Source of the DNA: Streptomyces gelaticus
Lineage (GTDB): Bacteria > Actinomycetota > Actinomycetes > Streptomycetales > Streptomycetaceae
Reading direction: 5' to 3'
NCBI RefSeq assembly: GCF_014649535.1
Contig: NZ_BMTF01000003.1
Coordinates: 310,001 to 374,000 of the forward strand
DNA: 64,000 nt
The notes under the pieces were generated by a model. It saw only the letters and a program-made list of their open reading frames with translations, was not told where the DNA came from and did not search any database. This document shows, piece after piece, positions 24,878-34,047 of this stretch. A program made the position numbers and the translations under genes. The number at the start of each line of letters is the position of its first letter. The stretch's first letter is position 1.

Positions 24878-25606
24878 ATGAATCTGCTGCTGCTCTCCAA
24901 CTCCACCCAGTTCGGCCGGCGTTACCTGGAACACGCCCTCGACACCGTCACCGCGTTCCTGCCCGCCGGTGCCCGGCTGGCCTTCGTCCCCTACGCGCTC
25001 GCCGACTACACCGCGTACACCACACGCGTCCGCGAGGCCCTCGCACCGTCCGGGATCAGCGTGCGCGGCGTCCATGAGAACGCCGACCCGGTCGCCGAAC
25101 TCGCCGCGTCCGACGCCGTGTTCATCGGCGGCGGCAACTCCTTCCGGCTGCTGAGCGCCCTGTACCGGACCGGTCTGCGGGACGCCGTGACCGCGGCGGT
25201 GCGCGACGGGCTTCCGTACATGGGGGCCAGCGCCGGGACGAACATGGCGGCGCCCACCCTGCGCACCACCAACGACATGCCCATCGTGCAGCCGCCGTCC
25301 TTCGAGACGCTGGGCCTCGTCCCGTTCCAGATCAACCCGCACTATCTGGACCCGGACCCGGCCAGCACCCACAAGGGCGAGACCCGTGAGGAGCGGCTCA
25401 CCGAATTCCTGGAGGAGAACGACGTGCCGGTGCTCGGCCTGCGCGAGGGGTCATGGCTGCGCGTCGACGGCCGCCAGGCCCGGGTGCAGGGCGCCCGCCC
25501 CGCCCGGCTGTTCACCCGCGGCGCGCAGCCGCAGGAGCTCCCGGCGGGCTCGGACGTCTCTCATCTGCTCACGACGACACCGCGGTTCGACGCTCCGGTG
25601 CGCTGA
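24878..25606 (+). CDS. pepE: Dipeptidase E-like serine peptidase (S51; class I glutamine amidotransferase-like fold)
   Basis: 242 residues starting at an ATG with AAGAGGAAT upstream. The nucleophile Ser lies in PYMGASAGTNMAAPT, the S51 elbow; FIGGGNSFRLLSAL precedes it, and the INPHYLD segment supplies the His of the triad. E. coli PepE cleaves Asp-X dipeptides in the cytoplasm. It starts 27 bp after the IclR gene on the same strand. Together with the divergent M20 peptidase this gives two peptidases under one probable regulator. The 3' end overlaps the converging MFS gene by 38 bp. Confidence 0.85.
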   Translation: MNLLLLSNSTQFGRRYLEHALDTVTAFLPAGARLAFVPYALADYTAYTTRVREALAPSGISVRGVHENADPVAELAASDAVFIGGGNSFRLLSALYRTGLRDAVTAAVRDGLPYMGASAGTNMAAPTLRTTNDMPIVQPPSFETLGLVPFQINPHYLDPDPASTHKGETREERLTEFLEENDVPVLGLREGSWLRVDGRQARVQGARPARLFTRGAQPQELPAGSDVSHLLTTTPRFDAPVR

Positions 25607-27365
25607 CGCCCAGCACCAGATCGGCATCGACCGGCAGGCCGTCGCCGGGGTGGACGGCCGGGCGGGCGATCGGCGCGTACCCGGTGGCCGACCCGGCCAG
25701 CACGTAGTTGCCGCCGTGCGGGGCGGCCAGTGTGTAGTGACCGTCCTCGTCCGCCACGGTGAGACCGGCCTGCCGGCCCCGGTGGTCGATCAGCGTGACA
25801 TTGGCGCGGGCCACCGGGGCGCCGTCCCCGTCCAGCACCCGGCCGCGGAAGCCGCCGGAGCCGGTGACCGGGCGGGAGACGGTGGGTGCCGGGTCCTGGG
25901 CGTCCCCGTCGCTGCTCGCCAGCAGTGACGGGCGCATCGACTCGCGCTGCGAGGGCAGGAGCGAGGCCAGCACCAGCCCGATCACCACCGCGCCCGTCGC
26001 GATCAGGAACGAGATGCGGAACCCCTCCATCGAGGGCAGCGGCACCCCGCCCGTGTGCACCGAGGTGTTCGCCAGCACCATGCCGATCACGGCGCTCGAC
26101 ACCGAGGTGCCGATCGACCGCATCAGGGTGTTCAGGCCGTTGGCCGCACCGGTCTCCGACGGGTCGACGGCCCCGATGATCAGCGCGGGCAGCGAGGAGT
26201 ACGCGAGCCCGATGCCGGCGCCGAGCAGCACCGCGATCACCACGGTCTGCCAGGGGGCGCTCATCAGCCCCAGCCCCGCCCCGTAACCGATCGCGATGAC
26301 CAGCATGCCGAGCATCAGCGAGACCTTGGGGCCCCGGCGCGCGGAAAGCCGGGCGTACAGCGGGGCGACGAGCATCATCGTCACACCGAGCGGCGCCACG
26401 CACAGCCCCGCGACCACCATCGACTGCCCGAGGCCGTACCCCGTCGACGTCGGCAGCTGGAGCAGCTGCGGCAGGACCAGCGAGACGGCGTAGAAGGCGA
26501 CCCCGACCATGATCGAGGCGAGGTTGGTGAGCAGCACCTCGCGCCGGGCCGTGGTCCGCAGATCGACCAGCGGGGCCGGGCTGCGCAGCTCGAACAGGCC
26601 CCACAGGACGAGGATCGCCAGCGAGGCGGCGATCAGTCCGAGCGTGCTGCCCGAGGTCCAGCCCCAGTCGCTGCCCTTGGTGATCGGCAGCAGCAGACAG
26701 ACCAGTCCGAGCGAGAGCCCCAGCGCGCCGACGAGGTCGAACCGGCCGGGTGCGCGCAGCGTGGTCTCCGGTACGGCCAGGACGGTGAGCGCCATCGACA
26801 GCACTCCGAGACCGGCCGCGCCGAAGAACAGGGTGTGCCAGTCGGAGTGCTGGGCGACCAGCGCGGAGGCGGGCAGCGCCAGACCGCCGCCGACCCCGAT
26901 CGAGGAGCTCATCAGCGCCATCGCCGAGCCGAGCCTCTCGCGCGGCAGTTCGTCGCGCATGATGCCGATGCCCAGGGGGATGGCGCCCATGGCGAAGCCC
27001 TGGAGCGCACGACCCACGATCATGACCACGAGTTCGTCGGTGAAGGCGCATATCAAGGAGCCGGCCACCATCACGGCGAGGCTGGACAGCAGCATCTTCC
27101 GCTTGCCGTAGAGGTCGCCGAGCCGCCCCATGATCGGGGTGGCGACGGCCCCGGCGAGCAGTGTCGCGGTCATCACCCAGGTGGCGTTCGACGGGTCGGT
27201 GTGCAGCAGGGCGGGCAGGTCCTTGATGACGGGGACGAGCAGGGTCTGCATCACCGCGACGGTGATGCCCGCGAAGGCGAGTACGGGGACGACCCCGCCG
27301 CCCGCCCTGCGCGGCCGTGGGTCGGGGAGTTCCCCGGCGTGCTGTCCGTTCGTCGTCTCTGGCAT
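25569..27365 (-). CDS. DHA2-type MFS exporter with C-terminal carboxypeptidase-regulatory-like domain
   Basis: 598 residues from an ATG with GGAGG eight bases upstream. Residues about 25-490 form a 14-helix drug:H+ antiporter of the DHA2 group (motif A GRLGDLYGKRKML, motif C-like GIGVGGGLALPASALVA). After a linker, residues about 510-590 form an extra beta-sandwich of the carboxypeptidase regulatory-like type (GFRGRVLDGDGAPVARANVTLIDHRGRQAGLTVADEDGHYTLAAPHGGNYVLAGSATGYAP). That domain normally occurs on secreted proteins. It could be a substrate-capture or contact module, on whichever side the C-terminus lies. The exported compound is unknown. Confidence 0.84.
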   Translation of the reverse strand: MPETTNGQHAGELPDPRPRRAGGGVVPVLAFAGITVAVMQTLLVPVIKDLPALLHTDPSNATWVMTATLLAGAVATPIMGRLGDLYGKRKMLLSSLAVMVAGSLICAFTDELVVMIVGRALQGFAMGAIPLGIGIMRDELPRERLGSAMALMSSSIGVGGGLALPASALVAQHSDWHTLFFGAAGLGVLSMALTVLAVPETTLRAPGRFDLVGALGLSLGLVCLLLPITKGSDWGWTSGSTLGLIAASLAILVLWGLFELRSPAPLVDLRTTARREVLLTNLASIMVGVAFYAVSLVLPQLLQLPTSTGYGLGQSMVVAGLCVAPLGVTMMLVAPLYARLSARRGPKVSLMLGMLVIAIGYGAGLGLMSAPWQTVVIAVLLGAGIGLAYSSLPALIIGAVDPSETGAANGLNTLMRSIGTSVSSAVIGMVLANTSVHTGGVPLPSMEGFRISFLIATGAVVIGLVLASLLPSQRESMRPSLLASSDGDAQDPAPTVSRPVTGSGGFRGRVLDGDGAPVARANVTLIDHRGRQAGLTVADEDGHYTLAAPHGGNYVLAGSATGYAPIARPAVHPGDGLPVDADLVLGVSAPERRTAVSS

Positions 27366-27552
27366 GCGTGCGGCCTCCGGGTGGCGTGATCGAGGGGCGG
27401 AAAGAGGCATGCGGGTGCCGCGGACGGGCAGCGCCGGCCGCCAATTGCGTGCAGGGTGAAACCTTCCCGGCGCCCGCAGTATTCCGGTGAACGCGGTACG
27501 AACGGGGCGCGACGGCGCACTCGGAGAGGCGCACGCGGAGATCCGGCCGGCA

Positions 27553-27569
27553 TCTGACTTTCCGTCAGA
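27553..27569. promoter_or_regulatory. CTGAC-N5-GTCAG palindrome (site 2)
   Basis: TCTGAC-TTTCC-GTCAGA is a perfect 6+5+6 inverted repeat, 14 bp upstream of KstR-type box 2. A degenerate second copy (CAGAC-CTTCC-GTCGG) overlaps its right arm. It shares arms with the sites at 16399 and 34025, so one regulator probably recognises all three. Confidence 0.6.
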
Positions 27570-27582
27570 CCTTCCGTCGGAA

Positions 27583-27596
27583 TGGAACGTGTTCTA
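27583..27596. promoter_or_regulatory. KstR-type operator (box 2)
   Basis: TGGAACGTGTTCTA matches TnnAACnnGTTnnA at every fixed position. It lies 42-55 bp upstream of the acyl-CoA dehydrogenase start codon. A weak promoter (TTCCGT, 17-bp spacer, TACTCT at 27595-27600) would overlap it, so repressor binding would block RNA polymerase. Confidence 0.8.
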
Positions 27597-27637
27597 CTCT
27601 TGCGCCGTTCCAGTGGCTGCGACCGGCGAGGATCCGC

Positions 27638-29818
27638 ATGGGCATCGGAATCACCGAAGAGCACAGGGAGTTGGCGCAGGCCGTACGAGGTTGGCTGGCG
27701 CGCGCCGTACCACCGCAGGAGATCCGCAAGCTGCTCGACGCGGACGCCCCCGCCACCCCCGGGATGCGCCCCGGGTACTGGGACGGGCTCGCGGAACAGG
27801 GCCTGCTCGCCGTCCATCTGCCCGAGAAGTACGGGGGCGGCGGCGGCCGGCTCCTCGACCTGGCCGTGGTCCTCGAAGAGGCCGGCCGGGCCGCGCTCCC
27901 CGGCCCCTGCCTGTCGAGCGCCCTCGCCTCCGCCGTACTGCACACGGCGGGCCCGCCCGAGCTGGTACGCGGCCTCGCCGACGGTACGCGCATCGGCGCC
28001 GTCGCCCTCGGACCCGGCACCCTCACCGCCGTCGAGCGCGAGGACGGCCATCTGCTCGACGGCACCGCACCGCCCGTACTCTCCGGCGCCGAGGCCGATC
28101 TGCTTCTCCTGCCCGCCGAATCGGCCACCGGCACCCTCTGGTTCGCCGTCGACGCCGCCACCGACGGGCTGACCGCCCGCCCGCACCGCGGCGCCGACCC
28201 GACCCGGCCCACGGCCGCGATCCACGCCGAGGGGGTGCTCGTCCCCGCCGACCGCGTCGTACGGACCGGCACCGCGCACGTCCGGGACCTCGCCGCCGTC
28301 CTCTTCTCCGCCGAAGCGTGCGGAACCGCGGCCAGGGCGCTGCACACCGCCGCCGAACACGCCAAGGTCCGCGAACAGTTCGGCCGCCCCATCGGTCAGT
28401 TCCAGGGCGTCAAGCACCTCTGCGCCGACATGCTCGTACGGGTCGAGCGGGCCCGTGCGCTGGTGTGGGACGCGGCCCGCGCCGCCGACGAGGAGACGGA
28501 CCCCGACGTACGGTCCATGATCGCCGCCCTCGCGGCGTCGGACGCCCTCGACGCCGCGTACGGCTGCGCCAAGGACTGCATCCAGATCCTCGGCGGCATC
28601 GGCTTCACCTGGGAGCACGACGCCCATCTGTATCTGCGCCGGGCCCTGGTGGCCCGGCAGCTGCTCGGAGCCGGCGACACCCACCGGCTGCGGGCCGTCC
28701 GGCTGGCCGAGCGCGGGGCGCGCCGTGGACTCGCCCTCGAACTCCCCGCCGGGGCCACCGCCCACCGGGCCGCCGCACACGAAGCCGTCGCCGCCGCCCG
28801 CGGCCTCGACCCGAAGGCCGCCCGCCGCGCCCTCGCACCGACCGGCTACGCCGCCCCGCATCTCCCCGCCCCCTACGGCCTGGGCGCCGGTCCCGTACAA
28901 CAACTGGCCATCCAGCAGGAGTTGGCGGAACAAGGGGTGAAGCTGAGCGACCTCGGGATCGCCACCTGGGTGGTGCCCTCGCTCATCGCCCACGGGACGG
29001 CCGAGCAGCAGGAGCGCTATCTGCTGCCCACCCTGCGCGGCGAACTCCTGTGGTGCCAGCTGTTCTCGGAGCCCGGTGCGGGATCCGACCTCGCCTCGCT
29101 GCGCACGAAGGCGGAGCGGACCGAGGAGGGCTGGCGGATCAACGGCCAGAAGGTGTGGACGAGCGCCGCCCAGTGGGCCGACCACGGCATCCTGCTCGCC
29201 AGGACCGACCCGGACGCCCCCAAGCACCAGGGGATCGGCTACTTCCTCGTCGACATGAAGAACACCCCGGGCATCGACATCCGGCCGCTGAAGGAGATCA
29301 CCGGCGACAGCCTCTTCAACGAGGTGTACTTCGACGACGTCCTGCTGCCCGCCGACGCCGTCGTGGGCGAGCCCGACGGCGGCTGGCGGGTCGCCCGCAA
29401 CACCCTGGGCAACGAACGCGTCCACATGGCCGACCAGATGACCTTCGACACCGGCCTGGAGGCGCTGATCGCCCGCTCCGGCGAACTCGACGGCGCCTGC
29501 CGGGCCCGCATCGGAGCACTGGCCGCCGAGGCCCACGCGCTCGGCTGCATCGGACTGCGGACCACGATGCGGCAGGTCTCCGGGCTGGAACCCGGAGCGG
29601 GCGCCTCCGTCCGCAAGCTCGTCCAGACCACCCACCAGCAGAAGGTCGCCGAACTCACCCTCGAACTCCTCGGCCCGGCGGGCGCGGCCGGGGAGGGGCC
29701 GGGGGAGCGGGCCCTGCACGGCTTCCTGATGTCCCGCTGTCTGACCATCGCCGGCGGTACCACCCAGGTTCAGCTCAATGTCGTCGCCGAGCGCATCCTC
29801 GGCCTCCCGCGCGATTGA
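27638..29818 (+). CDS. Double-domain acyl-CoA dehydrogenase (FadE34-like)
   Basis: 726 residues, about twice the usual length: two fused acyl-CoA dehydrogenase domains. The first (residues 1 to about 350) keeps a C-terminal FAD signature ([21 protein letters not shown] and [20 protein letters not shown]) but has a shortened, divergent middle. The second (about 365-726) has [34 protein letters not shown] and a C-terminal ISGG-type [20 protein letters not shown]. This build matches FadE34/ChsE3 of mycobacteria, which dehydrogenates the CoA ester of a steroid side chain. Box 2 of the KstR type precedes it and an SCP2-type thiolase follows 10 bp later. A general fatty-acid substrate cannot be excluded. 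Confidence 0.85.
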   Translation: MGIGITEEHRELAQAVRGWLARAVPPQEIRKLLDADAPATPGMRPGYWDGLAEQGLLAVHLPEKYGGGGGRLLDLAVVLEEAGRAALPGPCLSSALASAVLHTAGPPELVRGLADGTRIGAVALGPGTLTAVEREDGHLLDGTAPPVLSGAEADLLLLPAESATGTLWFAVDAATDGLTARPHRGADPTRPTAAIHAEGVLVPADRVVRTGTAHVRDLAAVLFSAEACGTAARALHTAAEHAKVREQFGRPIGQFQGVKHLCADMLVRVERARALVWDAARAADEETDPDVRSMIAALAASDALDAAYGCAKDCIQILGGIGFTWEHDAHLYLRRALVARQLLGAGDTHRLRAVRLAERGARRGLALELPAGATAHRAAAHEAVAAARGLDPKAARRALAPTGYAAPHLPAPYGLGAGPVQQLAIQQELAEQGVKLSDLGIATWVVPSLIAHGTAEQQERYLLPTLRGELLWCQLFSEPGAGSDLASLRTKAERTEEGWRINGQKVWTSAAQWADHGILLARTDPDAPKHQGIGYFLVDMKNTPGIDIRPLKEITGDSLFNEVYFDDVLLPADAVVGEPDGGWRVARNTLGNERVHMADQMTFDTGLEALIARSGELDGACRARIGALAAEAHALGCIGLRTTMRQVSGLEPGAGASVRKLVQTTHQQKVAELTLELLGPAGAAGEGPGERALHGFLMSRCLTIAGGTTQVQLNVVAERILGLPRD

Positions 29819-29828
29819 AGGGACTGCC

Positions 29829-31070
29829 ATGAAGCCCATCGAGCCCACACCGCACGCGAAGCCCATGAAGCTCATGAAGGCATACGTCGTCGGTGTCGGA
29901 ATGACGAAGTTCGAGAAGCCCGAGACACGCGACTGGCAGTACTGGGACATGGCGAAGGAGGCCGGCACAGCGGCGCTCGCCGACGCCTGTCTCGCGTACG
30001 AGCAGATCCAGCAGGCCGTCGTCGGCTACTGCTTCCAGCCCTCCACCGCCGGTCAGCGCGCGGTGTACGAACTCGGCCTGACCGGGATCCCCGTCTACAA
30101 CGTCAACAACAACTGCGCCACCGGCTCCACCGCGCTGATGGCGGCCCGGCAGTTCGTCGAGGGCGGCGGCAGCGACTGCGTCCTGGCGCTCGGCTTCGAG
30201 AAGATGACGCGCGGCGCACTCGGCGGCGGTGGCGCGGACGGCGGTGCCGCCGACTTCAGGACGTCGCCCGTCGCCCGGCACTACGGAATCATGGCCGCCG
30301 CCCACGGTTTCGAGATGAGCCCGCCCACCGCCCAGATCTTCGGCAACGCGGCCCGCGAGCACATGGAGCGGTACGGGACGACCGAGGCGCAACTCGCCGC
30401 GGTCGGCGCCAAGAACCACCGGCACTCGGTGAACAACCCGTACGCCCAGTTCCAGGACCCGTACACGGTCGAGGAGATACTCGCCGCGAAGGCCATCCAC
30501 AACCCGCTGACCAAGCTCCAGTGCTCACCCACCTCCGACGGCGCGGCCGCCGCCGTCGTCGTGTCGGAGCGCTTCGTCGAGAGCCACGGCCTGGGCGACC
30601 GGGCGGTGGAGATCGTCGCCCAGGCCATGACCACGGACACCGGCGACTCCTTCGCCTCGGGGACCTGCATCGACGCGGTGGGCCTGCCGATGTCGCGGGC
30701 CGCCGCCCGGCAGGTCTACGAGGCCTCGGGGCTCTCGGCCGCCGACCTGGACGTCATCGAACTGCACGACTGCTTCTCCATCAACGAACTCCTCACCTAC
30801 GAGGCGCTCGGCCTGTGCGGCGAGGGCGAGTCCGGGAAGCTCGTCGAATCCGGGGCCACCACGTACGGCGGCCGGTGGGTGGTCAACCCGTCCGGCGGAC
30901 TGATCTCCAAGGGGCACCCGCTCGGCGCCACCGGAATCGCCCAGGTCGCGGAGATCACCTGGCAGTTGAGGGGAGAAGCCGACGACCGGCAGGTGCCCGG
31001 CGCACGGGCCGGCCTGGCACACAACATCGGGCTCGGCGGAGCGGCGGTGGTGACGCTGCTGCGGCGGTAG
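29829..31070 (+). CDS. SCP2-type thiolase / lipid-transfer protein (Ltp1-like)
   Basis: 413 residues from an ATG preceded by AAGGGA. Thiolase fold with nucleophile Cys in [15 protein letters not shown] (about residue 95), His in [12 protein letters not shown] and the late [17 protein letters not shown]. The N-terminal [19 protein letters not shown] and [10 protein letters not shown] are typical of the Ltp1/SCP-x thiolase group linked to steroid and branched-chain beta-oxidation. No C-terminal sterol-carrier domain is fused. It would cleave a 3-ketoacyl-CoA or act as an aldolase-like partner. It is encoded 10 bp after the double acyl-CoA dehydrogenase, presumably under the same KstR-type box. 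Confidence 0.87.
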   Translation: MKPIEPTPHAKPMKLMKAYVVGVGMTKFEKPETRDWQYWDMAKEAGTAALADACLAYEQIQQAVVGYCFQPSTAGQRAVYELGLTGIPVYNVNNNCATGSTALMAARQFVEGGGSDCVLALGFEKMTRGALGGGGADGGAADFRTSPVARHYGIMAAAHGFEMSPPTAQIFGNAAREHMERYGTTEAQLAAVGAKNHRHSVNNPYAQFQDPYTVEEILAAKAIHNPLTKLQCSPTSDGAAAAVVVSERFVESHGLGDRAVEIVAQAMTTDTGDSFASGTCIDAVGLPMSRAAARQVYEASGLSAADLDVIELHDCFSINELLTYEALGLCGEGESGKLVESGATTYGGRWVVNPSGGLISKGHPLGATGIAQVAEITWQLRGEADDRQVPGARAGLAHNIGLGGAAVVTLLRR

Positions 31071-31146
31071 GGGCGTACATCCGCCCGTGCCGCCGGTCCG
31101 GCCCCGGGCCGAATACCGATGTACGGTGCGCAGCCCAGGTGCGAGT

Positions 31147-32577
31147 ATGACCGGCATGGCTGACGTCAAGACACCGGTCCTGCCGCAGGAGCGGACCCGT
31201 ACCCGCACCTGGGCTGCGATGCTCGCCGCGTTCGTCGGGCAGTTCCTTGTCGTGCTCGACGTGTCCGTCGTCAACGTCGCCCTGCCGTCCATGCGTTCCG
31301 ACCTCGACATGAGCGCGGCCGGACTGCAATGGGTGCTCAACGCCTACTCCATCGCGTTCGCGGGATTCATGCTGCTCGGTGGACGCGCCGCCGACATCTA
31401 CGGCCGCAAGCGGATGTTCCTCATAGGACTCGGCCTGTTCACCGCGGCCTCCCTGGCCGGCGGGCTCGCCCAGGAGGACTGGCAGTTGCTGGCCGCCCGC
31501 GCCGCGCAGGGGCTCGGTGCCGCCGTGCTCGCCCCAGCAACCCTGACCCTGCTCACCACCGCCGTCCCGGAGGGCCCGGCCAGGACGAAAGCGATCGGCA
31601 CCTGGATGGCCGTCGGTGCGGGCGGCGGCGCGGCCGGCGGGCTGATCGGCGGAGTACTCACCGATCTGCTCTCCTGGCGCTGGGTGCTGCTGATCAATGT
31701 GCCGGTCGGTGTGCTCGTCCTGGCGGGGGCCGCGCTCTGGCTCGCCGAGGGCCGGGCGGGCGACCGGCGGCGGATCGACTTCCTGGGCGCCGTACTCGTC
31801 ACGGCGGGCCTTGCCTCCGTCGCGTACGGCATCGTGCAGACCGAGGAGTCGGGGTGGACCGCGACGGCGACCCTGGCGCCGCTGCTCGGCGGGGTGGCCC
31901 TGCTGGGCGTCTTCGTGGCGGTGGAGGCCCGGACGGCGGAGCCGCTGATGCCGCTGAGGGTGCTCGGGGCGCGGGTGGTGACATCGGCCAACGCGGCGAC
32001 GTTCGTGATCGGTTCGGCGACGTTCTCGATGTGGTACTTCATGACCGTGTACGCCCAGGCCGTGCTGGGCTACACCCCGATGGAGGCCGGACTCGCCCTG
32101 ATACCCACGTCGTTGGCGGTCGTCCTCGGCTCGAAGTGCGCACCCCGGGTGATGGCCGTGACCGGCGCGAAGAACCTGGCGCTCATCGGCACGGCCGTCG
32201 CCGCCGCGGGCTTCGGCTGGCAGTCCACGATGGGCGCCGACGGCTCGTACCTCACCTCGGTCTGCCTGCCCGGCATCCTGATGATGGCTGGTACGGGACT
32301 GGCGGCCACTCCGCTCGCCTCGCTGGCCATTGCGGGCGCGGCTTCCGGGGAGGCCGGTCTCGTCTCGGGCCTCATCGGCACCTCCCGCACGATGGGCGGT
32401 GCGCTCGGTCTCGCCGTGCTCTCCACCGTCGCGGCGGCTCGTACCGCGGGCGGCACCGGACCGGAGGAACTCACGGCCGGTTACGCACTCGCCTTCCGGA
32501 CGGCCGGCACGGTGCTGCTGGGCGGACTGCTGCTGATGGCGCTGTGGCTGCCGCGCCACCGGTCCGCCCAGCCCTGA
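31147..32577 (+). CDS. DHA2-type MFS drug exporter (EmrB/QacA group)
   Basis: 476 residues with fourteen hydrophobic segments. Motifs: FLVVLDVSVVNVALPSM (motif D1, with the membrane Asp), GGRAADIYGRKRMFLIG (motif A) and GTWMAVGAGGGAAGGLIGG (motif C region). It exports an unidentified small molecule using the proton gradient. An alternative ATG three codons in is possible; the ribosome site is weak for both. It starts 76 bp after the thiolase gene on the same strand, so read-through from the KstR-type promoter is possible, but it may have its own promoter. It sits between the two beta-oxidation blocks. Confidence 0.85.
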   Translation: MTGMADVKTPVLPQERTRTRTWAAMLAAFVGQFLVVLDVSVVNVALPSMRSDLDMSAAGLQWVLNAYSIAFAGFMLLGGRAADIYGRKRMFLIGLGLFTAASLAGGLAQEDWQLLAARAAQGLGAAVLAPATLTLLTTAVPEGPARTKAIGTWMAVGAGGGAAGGLIGGVLTDLLSWRWVLLINVPVGVLVLAGAALWLAEGRAGDRRRIDFLGAVLVTAGLASVAYGIVQTEESGWTATATLAPLLGGVALLGVFVAVEARTAEPLMPLRVLGARVVTSANAATFVIGSATFSMWYFMTVYAQAVLGYTPMEAGLALIPTSLAVVLGSKCAPRVMAVTGAKNLALIGTAVAAAGFGWQSTMGADGSYLTSVCLPGILMMAGTGLAATPLASLAIAGAASGEAGLVSGLIGTSRTMGGALGLAVLSTVAAARTAGGTGPEELTAGYALAFRTAGTVLLGGLLLMALWLPRHRSAQP

Positions 32578-32666
32578 GCCGGACTTGACGGTCCCTCCGC
32601 AGTGCGCCGTGAACGGGGCATCCGCGCATTGTCCGTGGTCTGTCGTAGCAACGCTTCGAGCTTCTC

Positions 32667-33305
32667 TCACCAGTAGGTGAGGTCCACCACGCAGGAGCAG
32701 TGCGGGTCACTGCTGTCCACGACCATCCGTTCCTCCTCCGTGATCAAGGACGGCAGAGCCGCGAGCAGTGCTGTGACGGCACCGGACGGTCGTACGTCTG
32801 CGGCGATCACCCCGGGGACGTCCTCGGTGTCGAGGTACAGACGCAGCCGGTCCTGGCCCAGGAAGAGGAATCCGCGCAGGCGCGGGTCCGGCTGCTCCTC
32901 GGTGCAGGGGGAGACGATGGTCCGCAGGATCGTCAGGGCATTGTCGTCCGGTGTGGGCTCGGCCGGCTCCACGGCAGCCAGGTTTGCGCGGACGAGGGTC
33001 ATGCCCATCAGGGTGCTGACGCTGTCGCTGGAGTAGAGGTGCGTGCCGGTGAGCAGGGTGCGCAGGATACCGATCACGTCGTATGCGGTGACGAGGTCGT
33101 CGCCCTGGCGCACGGGGATCTCATAGGCGAGCAACTGTTCCGGAGCGTGGTCCTCCTTGGCGCCGATGGCAACGCGGATCGCCCCATCGGGTGGTGGGAC
33201 GGGGAGGACGCCACGAAGGTAGTCGGTGTCGGTGAGGGGGGCGTGGATGTGATGAAGCAGCAGCCGGGTGATGTCTGCCTGCTGCTCCGCGATCTCTTCG
33301 TACAT
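32667..33305 (-). CDS. Uncharacterised cytoplasmic protein, partner of the secreted protein gene
   Basis: 212 residues with no signal peptide or membrane segment. An acidic, Leu-rich protein starting MYEEIAEQQADITRLLLHHIHAPL, with a central segment (AYEIPVRQGDDLVTAYDVIGILRTLLTG) and a C-terminus with two close Cys (DPHCSCVVDLTYW). I do not recognise the family. The gene starts 5 bp after the stop of the secreted-protein gene, so the two form an operon. Third-position G+C is visibly lower than in the neighbours, suggesting horizontal transfer. By analogy with secreted-toxin loci an immunity role is conceivable, but this is only a hypothesis from gene order. Confidence 0.7.
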   Translation of the reverse strand: MYEEIAEQQADITRLLLHHIHAPLTDTDYLRGVLPVPPPDGAIRVAIGAKEDHAPEQLLAYEIPVRQGDDLVTAYDVIGILRTLLTGTHLYSSDSVSTLMGMTLVRANLAAVEPAEPTPDDNALTILRTIVSPCTEEQPDPRLRGFLFLGQDRLRLYLDTEDVPGVIAADVRPSGAVTALLAALPSLITEEERMVVDSSDPHCSCVVDLTYW

Positions 33306-33310
33306 GCAGG

Positions 33311-33757
33311 TCACTCGTTCAGCCAGTTCGGGCACTTGTTCATGCCCTTGCAGTAGGCGGTGATGACGCCCATCTTCTGCCCCGCCCCGGCGTTGTACCT
33401 GCCGTCGGACGTCTTGCGTGTGTACTGGACGACTACGACGATCTTCAACACACTGCGTCCACGGAGGGCGTTTCCCCAGTATTCGAGGCGGCCACCCGTC
33501 TTCTTGTCGACCTTGCCCGCGATGGCGGCGTCGACGACCTTGCACTTCCTGATGTTGTGCTTGCCGGAGAAGTGGCTCCAGCCGAGCGCATGGTTGCCGA
33601 TGCGTGTGGGGATGACCCTGCCGTCCGGGTCGGTCTGCTTGCACTCGATGTTCTTGTTCCAGTGGGGCGCCGCCAGTGCAGGCGCGGCGGGCCCGCAGAG
33701 GAGGACGGCTGTCGCAGCAACGGCTGCCGCTAACCGATTGAGTGCGATCACGGACAT
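33311..33757 (-). CDS. Small secreted cysteine-containing protein with a TTA codon
   Basis: 148 residues. A signal peptide with hydrophobic core AAAVAATAVLLCG and a cleavage site after PALA (about residue 30) leaves a mature basic protein of about 119 residues with four Cys (IECK, RKCK, AYCK, KCPN), probably two disulfides. Conspicuous is GNHALGWSHFSGKHNIRKCK, with two His that could be catalytic. The family is not recognised; a small secreted nuclease or toxin-like effector is one possibility. Codon 9 is TTA (33731-33733), so translation should depend on bldA tRNA and be developmentally timed in Streptomyces. Base usage is less G+C-biased than around it. No good ribosome site is seen. Confidence 0.72.
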   Translation of the reverse strand: MSVIALNRLAAAVAATAVLLCGPAAPALAAPHWNKNIECKQTDPDGRVIPTRIGNHALGWSHFSGKHNIRKCKVVDAAIAGKVDKKTGGRLEYWGNALRGRSVLKIVVVVQYTRKTSDGRYNAGAGQKMGVITAYCKGMNKCPNWLNE

Positions 33758-34024
33758 ACGGTGACATGTTGTGAGGTGGTGAGGCCCGCCTTCTTGGAGA
33801 GCAGCACACGAACGGGTTGCGTCGGACGGTGCCCCGGGCCCCCTTCACCGGCCCCGCGTGCGGGGTGTGGCCGAGGCGTTCCTGGGATCCGTCTCACCCG
33901 GTCCGTCCGCCAGGAGTTTCGGCGGCGAGCACGAAGCCGCCCTCCGGGCGCGGTCCCGCCTCCGGGGAGCCGCGCGCCGTGGCGAGGTGCTCGGTACACC
34001 CACCGGCTCACCCGGCCACGCGAT
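33758..34024. other. Gene-free stretch left of the MaoC promoter
   Basis: Together with the regulatory sites to its right, this makes a 442-bp intergenic region. I see no convincing coding frame or RNA gene between 33758 and 34024; it should contain the promoter of the minus-strand secreted-protein gene, but no clear -10/-35 was identified. Confidence 0.5.
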
Positions 34025-34039
34025 CTGACGCTATGTCAG
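34025..34039. promoter_or_regulatory. CTGAC-N5-GTCAG palindrome (site 3)
   Basis: CTGACGCTATGTCAG is identical in 14 of 15 positions to the site upstream of the F420-type oxidoreductase (16399-16413). It ends 8 bp before the predicted -35 element of the MaoC promoter, a position typical of an activator, though repression is also possible. Confidence 0.65.
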
Positions 34040-34047
34040 TAGCGGTC

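Noticed and set aside
26055-27389. A 444-codon open frame antisense to the MFS exporter
   Set aside because: Its product is a string of His, Gln, Arg and Asp with no fold signature; the minus-strand transporter explains the codon bias.
31147-31170. TGACGTCA in the second MFS gene as another copy of the CTGAC palindrome
   Set aside because: It is inside the coding sequence, has no 5-bp centre and does not match the N5 spacing of the three sites.
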